Positions 13,512 to 23,911 of a stretch of 64,000 nt of DNA are shown one piece after another. Location: positions 2,281,946 to 2,345,945 of the forward strand of contig CM074811.1 of the NCBI GenBank assembly GCA_037447605.1. Direction: 5' to 3'. The notes under the pieces were generated by a model. It had not been told where the DNA came from, ran no database searches, and saw only the letters and a program-made list of their open reading frames with translations. The stretch's first letter is position 1; the number at the start of each line of letters is the position of its first letter. A program made the translations under genes and the position numbers. This DNA is from Zygnema circumcarinatum. Taxonomy: Eukaryota; Streptophyta; Zygnematophyceae; Zygnematales; Zygnemataceae.

Positions 13512-16500
13512 AAGAAAGACAGACAGAGAGGGACAGAGAGAGAGTGGTTTCCACCATGTTCCACGTACCGTCTGTCAGTCTCACCTTCACCAAAAGAATA
13601 GAGAGCAATATGTGACTTACAGTTTTGTCACAGCGTGCAACGCCGGGCGTAGCTCAAGCTCTTCATCTAACTGAAAGGTATCCTCTGCTTCACTTCTATT
13701 GCCGGATGCATGAGCCTGTGATTGGGATGCAAAAGCAGCACTGAGTCCTCCTGTATCTGCTGCAAGTCGTGACCCTTGCGGTCGCTTTACTGAGCCGCTG
13801 CGCCTCTTTAAGGAATTTCGCAGTGATGGGCCCTCTGTATCAGTTTCATCATCTGCCATAACCCCAATATCAATTTCTGTGTCCCGATGTGTTGTTTTAT
13901 CTGTCCTATCAACACGCAACCGTGACGAAACCGGAGTCATTGGAGCCTCCTTCCAGCCCTCGTTCATGTCTCCAGCTTTCATGTCTGTGCCATCACAGGC
14001 AGCTTCCACCAGCTTAGGACCCTCCCGATCTGCTACCAAAATCTCTGAATTCATGATACCCTTTAATTCTGTATTAATTCCTGCAGATTGCTGCAAATCT
14101 GATCCACTATTCTCACTTCTTGCCCCAATCTCACTGTCATTTCCTTCCAAGTTCCTAACACCCTCTCCCCTTTCACCCATTACGCGCTCACTGTGTTCCA
14201 CAGCGGTGACTAATACCTCTGTTTCGCACTTGGCAGGGGCTTCCCCTTTGAATGCTGCTGACAGTGGCTCGTCAGTACGACTGACTTGGCTCTGCTCTTG
14301 TCCTTCACTTAAACCTACCGCATTATCTCCGGGATCTTGCAGCTGACCTTCAGGTTCTCTACCTTTATTTCGGCCAACTGCCAAAGGCATTCCAGATGAT
14401 TCTATCCTTGTATCTCTAGCATCATTTGCTGCTAGAGTCTTTTCTTCATCAGCTGTCCCATCTCCTCCTCCTAAAATCCCACCGGATGATCTACCTTCCG
14501 CTGAGGCCTCCGCACTTTCTGTTTCTGCCCGAGTCTTATCTTGCACGAGTTCTTCAGACACACCCCTATTCTCCGTCTCTCTGACCTTAAGTCCTCCTGC
14601 TACCTCTCCTTCATTATTCCCATCCCTCTCAGCTACAGCATTGCCTGTAACTTCCGCTTTCTCTGATACACCTTTAGCATCATGTCTTCCATCAAAGTCC
14701 AATGTTGACGGAGGATGAGCCGCAAGAAGTGTAGGAGGTAACAGCCATTTGGCCCAATCATCCAGCCTGCGAATCTTGTCCTCCTGCACGCCATGTCTCG
14801 TTTCCAAAAACGAATCAGCAGACAAACAAAATCGTTTGAGAGGCGACTGCTTTGAGGTCCCACTTACACAAAACCAGACCGTGCAGAAATAGTGTAAAAA
14901 TCGGAGCAGAAAAAAACTATCAACCAGGCCAAAAATGCAAGACTTGGCTGAAACTCCCGAAGTCCCCCTAAAGACAAGAATTAAAATTTCACCAAAAAAG
15001 CTATCAGGGGACTTTGTGACAAAGCTCCAAGCATCCTCAACATGCAAAATTATATATATAGAGGATAAGAATAAGTAAAAGATGTGAAACGATAATAAGG
15101 AGAAGACCGGTAATTGCCGCACTCCAAAGGAAGGAGACAGCAATTACAGTTGCCTACACAATCGCTAAACAGCTCGTGCATGCAAGACATCCCTTATTTC
15201 TTCCAATAAGATTTCAAAAAGAGGGAAAGAGTCCCCAAATGTTCCACATAATTTCTGTAACTTGCTTCTAACAAAAAAAAAGATGATTAGAATGGTAATC
15301 AATAGTACTGACCAAACACCATAACTGCGGCCTTAGCTGTTAAAAAAATCCGCCAACTACGAGCTTCTATTGGCAACAAGTCCACTTTACTTCCTGCTAT
15401 CGCAACTGATTTTCCGAAGTAGCCACAAAATCCAGGACGAGCAATAAGCCTTGGAGATGCATCAAGACTGAAATGGAAGTTTACGCCCCATATGCATCAC
15501 CTGGACTTCAACAACCGTGGAATCTTGAAGTGCTTCAATAATCATAGAAGGATCTGCTGTCATCATCTTCACCTGTGAATGCGCATCCCCCCACATTGTC
15601 TGCCTTACATCAGCATATCTTCCAGAAGCTAAGTGTGGCCAAAAAAATTCTTGCTAATCCTCATGTTTCCCTGGAGATAGTACTTCAGCTGGGCTGCCTG
15701 CCCTCACCCGATTGAACGCCGCAATAACAGTCACAGGGATGAATCCTTCATCATCCATCTTGGACCGCAGGAAAATATCCCGACAGAGGTTTTCTATGCT
15801 GGTCACCCATCAGCACCCGGAACAAACCCGTCAAGTGCCAGCACTTCCTTGAAAGCTCCTCCTGGGCTTCTTTACCCCCAAACAAAGTCTCCTTGAACTT
15901 AACTCGTTCCACCTAGCAAAACAAAAACAGCTAATCTGCATCTCCAGAAACTCGTTCATTCATCTGCTTGATTAGACCATATTCTGCCAAACGGCTACAC
16001 ATGCCCTGCTGTTCTGCAATGGGGAACTAAATAGAATCATTTTTTTGGGTTTTGTGGACTAAACTCTCAGAAGCTCGACTCGCAGGGTCTCTTCCAGTCC
16101 CAAAATTTATCAAATAACTCGACTTCACTTCTACCTCCGAAAAGTCGTATGACACGCTTACAACTAGGAAATGAGCTTAAATGGGCTCCTCGCATTTGCA
16201 GCCTAACGCGTCAGAAACCCACAATTTTCTCTTGGAGCCTGGCTGCCTACCATGGAAACCAACTTGCCTGAAATAGTATTCAATCTGTTTCGCAATCATT
16301 GCTCGTAGAGGAGTTGATCCATCGCCTGCTCCTGGGAGCATAGTGGTTGCAGGGTATGGCGCAAAAAAGGTGGCCCCCCCTGTCCCTCTGCCCGCGCCTG
16401 GTGCTATATCTACGGTTCCAGCTGGTACAAAATACATAGCAGGAGCCCCTGTCAATACCCACGTCCCATTCACGTCCAGTGAGACGAATTCTAGACACAA

Positions 16501-19500
16501 ACTTCTCACTTATTCTATCCCCGTAGCCATTTCATTGCTAGCCCGTAATTGAGGCAGCCTGCTTAGCCTTCCTTAGTCTTTGGACGATGTGAACTAAGAA
16601 ATGTCTGCAAAATCATAGAATGGCACATTCGTCTCTCAACTTCAGCTATCTTGCAGGCGTTTCAATGAAACGTATTTTCGTCTCTGCAACTCCTACATCT
16701 GAAATACCCGGGTTCACGTCTTCATTCATATATACAACCAAAGAAGCAGCTTTCATGCCATCAAACTATACATGGAGTCGAAGTAAAGTCAGTCCTGACT
16801 CTCCTCTTTGCTAAGTTTTAACACGCATCGTCAACATCAACTTTCGTGACAGTCATAGCAAACCGCTAGAAACGTCTTCAACAAAGCCCCATGGAACTCT
16901 CAGACTTACGTTCTCGTTGGATTCGGAAATAAACACAAGCCACAATTTCCGTGACTTTTCTAATGGAATCAAACACCATGAATGCAGCAATAATCGCCTC
17001 CTAGGCACATCCAAAAACAACCTTCTCGGGATCACCTTGCAGTTCCACGATTGCACAAAATCACAAAATCACAAAATCAAGTACATTTATTTAGTCCCAC
17101 AGATGCCATTAACTTTATCCCTCCCAAGGAAAAGCCTCTTCTGCCTTTCAGTGATAGCAGAACAAGTATCTACGACCTTCGTTCGATCTTGTAGCGCATG
17201 GGCCTTTACCTACAAGTTAAGACCAAAGCACAAGACTTCGCTATTCGCTGTGGCAGATGTTCACTACTTACTCTCTAGCACTAGTACCAAGTAGACTTCA
17301 GCAGAATCTGTTTCCCTATCCCTTGTTGACCTATGTTTTACATCCCTTGTACTTCTCAAACATTCGCGTATCCTGATTCACACATCACTCCGTACCATGG
17401 TCCAATAGACGTCAAAGATCTAGACTTACCTCCAAACCTGGCTTGTTTCAGGAAAGCCCAGGGGAATTCTTTGAGCATTCACGCTCCTGACTTAATGTTT
17501 GAGAAGTAGAAAGAATACGACAATAACAAAACTGACTTTGTCCATTAATTGCCCATCAACACTCGTCAGCCAAAACAAGTTCTCAGGAGGCTCACTTCAG
17601 TGGTAGCATTCCTCACCTAGTGCCTCAAGATAGGTAGGGAATAAGGTCCAATAACAGGTTATTCTATCTAATCAACGGACTAACCATCTCCTTTAATCGC
17701 CAAAGATTCAGCGGCGCGAGTCAAAAGCATCCTTGAAATGTGCTCAACCTCATTGACGCCCCTTGAGCCTAAACACCGGGGATTGCCTTCAAGTTCTAAC
17801 TGCATTGGCAACAATATCATGGCCACATTGCAAAGCGATAAAGACATTGCCATGAATATTCGAGAGTTTCCTGCGTTTTTTGCTTGAATAAGACTAGCCT
17901 CCCTTCAGAAACATTACCGCAAAAGAAAGAAGCGGGGAAAGGCCTTGCCTGGAGCTGCTCCAAAAGCTGCTGGTTGCCCAACTCCAAACGTATTACCCTG
18001 TCTCTTATAGCTGTTTCTCCCGGCTCCGCGTCCCCCACCTACGCCCTCCATTGGCACTGCACCATTTGCAGAAGGTCCTGCGCCTCTTGCAACACCTTGG
18101 GGAAAGTTGCGGTTTACCCACGTTCCCCCAGAGCTACTCCTTCCCTGCTCACGGTTCCCGGCTCTTCGCCCTCCTTGATTCAGAAAACCAGGCCTCTGAC
18201 CATGAATTGGCTTCATTGTGCCATTCCTCTCTGGAACATGCCCTGCGTTCCTTACGACAGCTTGGCCTTCCCCACCGTTGACCCCTGCCGAAACCTTGCC
18301 GGAACTAGCAGCAGGAGCAGCTATGCTCGTATTAGAGGCTGCTTCTGTACCAACTGATGTTGTTTGCGACGGCGTAGCAGTATGATGCAAAGGAACCACT
18401 CGTGCTTTGGAGCCCGCCTTCGGCCTCACCGCTTGGCTTGATTCACCAGATGTTCCATTCACCACTATCCTCTGGGGTTGCGTCGCTTGCCAGACCTGGT
18501 CGAAGACACACAAGAATAAGGTTCACCCATTGGACAAAATAATAAGACTTCCGAGAGACAAAAGAACCTGCAAGTTTCGCAGGCTAAACACAGCAACCTA
18601 ACGACAAATTCATGTCCCACTCTGTGCAAGAGAAAGGTGTCACGATTTAGCTGCCTGCATAGACTCTTTTCGATTCCGAAAAAATAAGGTTCCAGAAATT
18701 ATTCGTTCGACAGAATCTCAGAAATGAACTAGTAGCAGCTAGTGTACAAGTTCTCTCCCTTCAAACATTCATTTGATCTGCATTTTGCCCTTATCAATGT
18801 CACATCCAAAACCATCTGCAGCCACACAAGCCTAAAGAAACTCGACCTAATGGACCTGGTAGCAAACCTGTTCTGTAGCTCCCCCTGGTCCCTTTGCATC
18901 ATCCTGCTTCTGGCGGGCTTCTGCCAGTGCTGGCCATGCGACTGCTCCGCCCATAACAGCGGAGTTGGCAGCCTTTAATACCGCAGCAACGGGTTTTGAC
19001 CAAGCAGGTTTCGAAGGCTTCGAAGTTTCCTTGACACCGGCAGCATCTACATCTCGCTTGTTGTTGTCAGCCTTGATTGTCTGCACTGGCTGGCCTGCTG
19101 TTATTTTGCTACTGTCGTCTCCTCCTCCAGCCTTTGAGTCGTTGCTTCCTGCCACCACAGCCGGTTTCTTCTTGCCTTCTCCTGGGCCTTCAGAGTGTGC
19201 CTGCTTGCCCCCTTTTCCACCAGCATGCCTGCCACCGCCACTGTGTCCATGAGATTTCCCTCCACCAACCCCCATATTGCCTCCTCGCTGACTTCCGGCG
19301 CCACTAGCCCTATGTTGACCAACAGAAGCCGAAAAACCCTGGGCTGGACCTTTTGAGCCCTGAGCTCCTGCGGGGCCACTACCAGCAGCAACACGGTTGT
19401 TAGTGCGTGTATGAGGCGGTCTCTGATCACTTTCAAGACCGTCAGTCGATGCAGGCACTGACACCTGGTTACCCTCTGCGCTGGCTGCGCTTAAGGGGGG

Positions 19501-19953
19501 AGTTGGTCCTACATCTAATGAAGTCACCCGAGCTTTTGACGGGTCTGACTTCACCACTTGAGACCAGGCCCCTCTCGGCCGCATAGCGCTTCCTGCCTCA
19601 GTGCTCGGCTTCTTTTGGCCCTCCAGTGCTTCACTCGAGGCCCTCTGGCTTCCAGATAATGCAGATGATGTGCTTGCTACAGGAGTCAAGTCCTGTCCTG
19701 CTGCTGGATGAGGATCAGCATCCTTCTCAGCACTAGCAACATCTCCAGAAACTACAGCTGGCGGCTTCTCAGATGCTCCTGAAACTGAACTCTGAGGCTC
19801 GCCAGCTGGCAGGTCAGCGGTAGCAGGCGCAGACGGCGTCGAGGTTGGCACTGGCGCTGGTGCTGGTGCTGGTGCTGGTGCTGGTGCTGGCGCTGGTGCT
19901 GGTGCTGCCACTGCATCTGCAGCAGAGCCCTCGTCACTGGCACAAGACGCCAT
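8916..19953 (-). CDS. LARP1: La-related protein 1 (LARP1), 14 exons
   Basis: LARP1 binds mRNA caps and TOP motifs and couples translation and stability of ribosomal-protein mRNAs to TOR signalling. Exons in transcript order: 18868-19953, 17949-18495, 16268-16490, 15708-15798, 15501-15572, 13621-14783, 13163-13256, 12076-12192, 11493-11842, 10891-11139, 10278-10341, 9882-10027, 9510-9614, 8916-9270. Their sum is 4662 nt with every phase matching, giving about 1553 residues. The N-terminal third is low complexity with a Pro-Ala run. The La motif spans about residues 605-690 ([40 protein letters not shown]). A long acidic, disordered insert follows, then GFFFGATPP and, at about 1318-1465, the DM15 repeats ([38 protein letters not shown]). 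Two introns appear to have GC donors (16266-16267 and 17947-17948). The second and its exon border are the least certain part of the model. Confidence 0.92.
10128..10178. repeat. Perfect 15-bp inverted repeat inside a LARP1 intron
   Basis: GGTTCATTCAAAAAG at 10128-10142 is matched by its exact reverse complement at 10164-10178, with further CCAC/GTGG pairing inside, leaving a loop of about 11 nt. It lies in the LARP1 intron between exons 10278-10341 and 9882-10027. It could form a hairpin in the transcript or be the remnant of a small foldback element. Confidence 0.7.
12499..12566. repeat. Imperfect tandem repeat in a LARP1 intron
   Basis: A unit of about 42 bp beginning TCAGCACATCACAT and containing TGCTACAAGC occurs about 1.6 times in direct orientation. 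It lies in the intron between LARP1 exons 13163-13256 and 12076-12192. No function is visible. Confidence 0.55.
13460..13507. repeat. (AG)n microsatellite in a LARP1 intron
   Basis: About 24 AG units, followed by AAAG and ACAG variants to about 13540, between LARP1 exons 13621-14783 and 13163-13256. It produces long Ser-Leu open frames in several phases that are not genes. Confidence 0.9.
19848..19911. repeat. GGTGCT repeat encoding the Pro-Ala run of LARP1
   Basis: A near-perfect hexanucleotide tandem repeat inside LARP1 exon 1 that encodes alternating Pro-Ala on the minus strand, about 15 residues after the start codon. It keeps frame and is likely to vary in length between individuals. 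Confidence 0.8.
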
Positions 19954-20708
19954 GGAACCCTAAAAGGTTCCGAGCAGCAGCCTCAGCTCCTCACTCACCT
20001 CAAGCCCTCCACCCGTCTCCCCCACCCAGGCGATGTCCCTCCCTCGCCCTAACCCACCCCTCTCGGCAAGCTAGTCGCGCCAGTCGCACGCAGCGCGGCG
20101 GAGGGCGGAAGCCATAGCCCGCAGTGGGTGCCGGCCGCCGCGAAAGAGGGCGGCTGGGTTGCAGAGTCCCCCTATAAAAAGCGCTTGCGCTGGGCGGGCC
20201 CCGGCCTTAGATTCCCCCAACGGAAGATTCGGCTCCGGCCCGGCCCGGCCCGGCCCGGCCTCCGCGCGGCGGATGAGGGAGGCGGGCGGGATTCTTTTGC
20301 GGATTGCTGATTGCGTGCGAGCCAGGCGTCCCTCCTTACCTCCCTCCGTCCCTCCCTGGCTGGCTGGCTGGCTTAGGGCGAGGGGATAAGGGCGGGGGAG
20401 GGGGCAGGGGCAGGGGAGTTTGAGCGAGAGACCGCCTTCATCTTCAACTTCAACTAGCTGTTATTTTTTTAAATTTAAGGATAGGTTTGGTTTTGGAGAG
20501 GCTGTTAGGGTTGCGTGGAGTTCGTGATTTTCTCTCCGTGTTTTGGTTAACGTGATCTGTATGCTATTTGTAATGTAATGCATGTGTTGAGTGTGTTCCG
20601 GTTTGGCTGTTTTCCTCGCAGGATATTGTTGTCAGTTATGAAATATTTCACATAGGTGACAAGCCATGCAGTGAGCAAATGCTTGGGAACGTCAATATTG
20701 AGACGCTT
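19954..20708. promoter_or_regulatory. LARP1 upstream region, GC-rich
   Basis: No gene is seen. The first 450 bp are GC-rich, with GGCCC repeats at 20221-20260 and CTCCCT/GGCTGGCT runs at 20335-20372, as expected for the promoter and leader of the minus-strand LARP1 gene. The remainder is the 3' flank of the next minus-strand gene, whose stop lies at 20709. Confidence 0.45.
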
Positions 20709-23221
20709 TCACTTGTCAAGTTTAGTTTCACTGCTTTTAGTGAGGCCGCCTTCCTGGTCCACCTGCCTGCGAGGCTTGGCTGGGCGAATAGGCATCCACT
20801 CAGGCCAGCTCCAATCAGCCATCCACACTAAGCCATCGCCTGAGTTCCCCTTGGAGTTGTCTCCATTCACTCTCCCCTCCCTGGCTGAAGCTGCAGCTTC
20901 CTCCACTCCCTGCTCGTGTCTTGCACGTGCTGCATCAAGCTCTGCAACCGAAGTCCCTCTTGATCCTTCTACAGCCCAGCCTCTCTGCCCCTTTGTCTCT
21001 CCTGCAGCTAACATATTCTCTACTTCGTTTAGCTGCAATTGAGCTGCGATTTGTCGAAGTCGAAACTCTCTTATCTCAACGGTGACCCATTGGAGACCGG
21101 CTCCTGCCATAGCCATGAGAGCGCCAGTGGGCCACGCAGAAGGAGGGCCTCCTGCAGGGAAGCAATGAGGCACACTGTCTTTCAATGGCAGCGTAGTGCA
21201 ACTTCAGCAACTTTTTAGTTCAGTAAGAGACGGATGATGAAGGCATACATATGAAACAGAGGACCTATTTCGGGCCATGCAATCCTCAGCATGCTGTTTC
21301 AAGGACATGTCATGATGTAATTCAAAAGCCTTAAACTTTCGGAGACATCGAAGTAAACCAATGCAAAAATGCCATTTGAATAAGAGAACAGTCTATTGCT
21401 GGGTATTGGTATCCATACGGGACGCCAAATGACTGCTTACTTGATAATATCAGATGAGGTCTTGGGAAGACTAGATAGATAGCCATTGCATTATGCCATT
21501 TGATCAGTTACCCTATGCAAAAACTGCTTATGAACAGTTAACAGCCTAACTCCTCAAACAACAGCGGCATTTTGAAAACAGCACTTTGCAAGTGGAGGTA
21601 GCCAGACCTGATACAAAGGTTGCATGGAAAGGCAAGGGTCAGAAGTTACCTTTAAGACGGCCACCTAAGGCCCCAATAACAAACCCGCCAAGGAGTCCAT
21701 TAACAAGATTATCGGGATGCGAAAAACAAACTTCTCTCACCACCTCCTGCGCTCCTGAGGTCATCCGCCACAGAAAGGTGACAAACCTCCTAAGGGCTGG
21801 CAACTTTAAAAAACGAATCTCGTCCCACAAAGCATTGAATCCTAATTTCAATAAATATACTTCGACCGGCATAAACCCCCACGATTTGTTCTGATCGTGT
21901 CGGTCATGTACCGAAACTCGTTCATTCTGGTTTAGCGTAGACCAGGCACGGAGGAGAAGGTAGGGTCTGAGAGAGCTACAAAGAATCTGACCCCTGATGC
22001 TGGAGCCTTCCCAAGTATCCTTTGACGCCTGCCAATTCTTTACAGAACAGGCTCATATATGTCCGGATACAACTTTAAATGAAAGACCACTTGCCTCCTA
22101 AATCTTCTTCAGCGACATGCAAGCGTAAAGATGGCTGTTAAGTGCGGAAAACTGTGAACGAAAGACAACCGCTTTTGGGCGTAAATGAACAAAAGACTCA
22201 CCAGCCAAGCAGGCACTGGCCAGAGTTGCGTTGAAAGTCACTGTCGCAGCATATACACCCACTCGCTTCCCTCTCACAACAGCGACTGCTGTTCCACCGA
22301 GGGCCCCAAAGCACGCTGCATGCGAGGGCCCCATCCACTCAGTTAGGACTGAAATACTGGTGAAGAAGAGAGAGGAAAAAACACAAATCCTCATAGCAAA
22401 GACATTGGAAGGGAGAAATAGCGCACACGCTCATGTTGGCAAATTCAAAACAACCCAGCATTTCTTCAATTTACTTCGATGACCAGAAACATTTCCTTAG
22501 TCACCAGACAATTTGTTACTTTGGCGCCATTGCGCCTAGCCACCATACGGCAGGCATTAAATCAATCGTCACGGAAGTCAGGAGGATGCAATTTCTACAT
22601 TGTTGACGTCTTCATCGCTTCCTAGCTAGCGATTGGCTATGGAGCTAACATAAGCTGTCACCTTCTAATAGAAAATGAGCACCTCACGGCTTACTACAAC
22701 AGTTAAACGTTTCAGATTTCCTTTCCTTTCCTTTCCGGAACAGTTTTTGACACTTTTCAAAATTCTAAATCAAAGCCGTGCATTCCTAACTCTCTTGACA
22801 ACAATAATGGAATCAGGTTGAAGTCTTGAAATCTTCTGCCATTTTTGTTCAATGGAAAATGAGTTTCCTCTGAAATGAGTCAGTCAAACTTCAAAAAGTG
22901 TGCGGAGAAAATCCTCCTCCTCCTCCCTTTTTGCTTGCTGCCTAACCAAAGTTGCTTGCTTCGTTCGTGACATTATGAACAGTCTAAGATTTCTAACTGA
23001 ACTCTGCCAAACTAAATTATATTCAGTGACTTTCTCAATACTCCAACATTCAACTCCGTTCAGACCAAACAAGTTATACGGAGTGCTGCCTCGGCAGACA
23101 GAAGCAGCAGAAGCGAAGAGGAGGGGGAGAGATACATACCTCCTGCAGCAGCTTGCAGCCTCATTCTCTCCTGCCATCCATCTGCTCCGTCGTAGCCTGT
23201 CGGCTTCCTGTGGACGGCCAT
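20709..23221 (-). CDS. Tim17/22/23 (PRAT)-like small membrane protein
   Basis: Four exons, 23140-23221, 22202-22348, 21650-21754 and 20709-21151, join with matching phases (777 nt, 258 residues). The middle part has the glycine-spaced hydrophobic helices typical of Tim17/Tim22/Tim23/OEP16 proteins: HAACFGALGGTAVAVVRGKR, then SHPDNLVNGLLGGFVIGALG, then an alanine/methionine-rich helix. Such proteins form or assist protein and amino-acid channels in mitochondrial and plastid membranes. The C-terminal 110 residues are hydrophilic and charged and end in a WSWPEWMPI motif, which I cannot assign. The start codon is the first ATG of an exon with a good GTATGT donor. The exact subfamily is not recognised. 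It is head-to-head with ZFPL1 over a 690-bp shared upstream region. Confidence 0.75.
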
Positions 23222-23911
23222 GCAGGAGACGAAGCACCCCCCTGCTCATGTTCCCATGCCTTCCCTTCCCTCTCGCCTTCAAACCCGCCTTCAAAAAATC
23301 AAATTCAGTATTCGGAATTCGCCGAATTTGGGATTCGCGAGTTTGGAATTGCGCCAGTTCGCAGTTCCCCAAAACTTCACGACGCTCTATGCAAATTGGG
23401 CTGCGTTTCTGTTACGGTACCTCTGTTTCTATGTGCCGGCGAACCAGAATGCCGTACATATATGTACGACTATTTGCCACACCGTACGGTATGTACCATA
23501 CATTCGTACGGATGGTAGGAAAAACTACAGTACCGTATTGTACGGAATGTCTGCCGTACATCACCAACCATTCCGTACCGACCGTGCTGTACGGGTGAGT
23601 GGGGGCGTTGCCGGAGCTGTGCCGAGGTGCTCGTACTCCTGCTCCGACTGCTGCTGCTGCTGCTGCTGCTCTAGTTTGTTCTGGGTGCAGCGCATTCCCC
23701 TGCGTGCGGCATTCCATTGTAGCGCTGCCATGCGAGAGGAGAGAGGAGGCTGGAAGGGTGGAAGCTGTCGCAGTCAGGAGCAGGGGTTGCTGTGCCTTCT
23801 ATTTATTGCAGATAAAGGGATTTCGGTGTTAGATTAGGAGGGAAGAGGAAGGAGTATTGTCAGAGAGGCGCAACAGGTGGCGGTAGAGGCTGGTGACTCT
23901 GGCGCTTCCAG
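23222..23911. promoter_or_regulatory. Bidirectional promoter region with a GTAC-palindrome cluster
   Basis: This interval separates two divergent start codons (23221 minus and 23912 plus). Within 23415-23595 the tetramer GTAC occurs 11 times in 180 bp, against about one per 256 bp by chance, mostly as CCGTAC, GTACGG or ATGTAC. GTAC is the core recognised by plant SBP-box factors and by copper-response regulators of that family. That these sites are bound is inference. A CTG run follows at about 23650-23671. Confidence 0.55.

Noticed and set aside
13291-13608. Open frames of about 100 codons rich in Ser and Leu
   Set aside because: They are translations of the AG/CT microsatellite inside a LARP1 intron, open in several frames.
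20169-20180. TATA-like TATAAAAAG on the plus strand
   Set aside because: No plus-strand gene follows; the adjacent genes are both on the minus strand, so it is likely chance.
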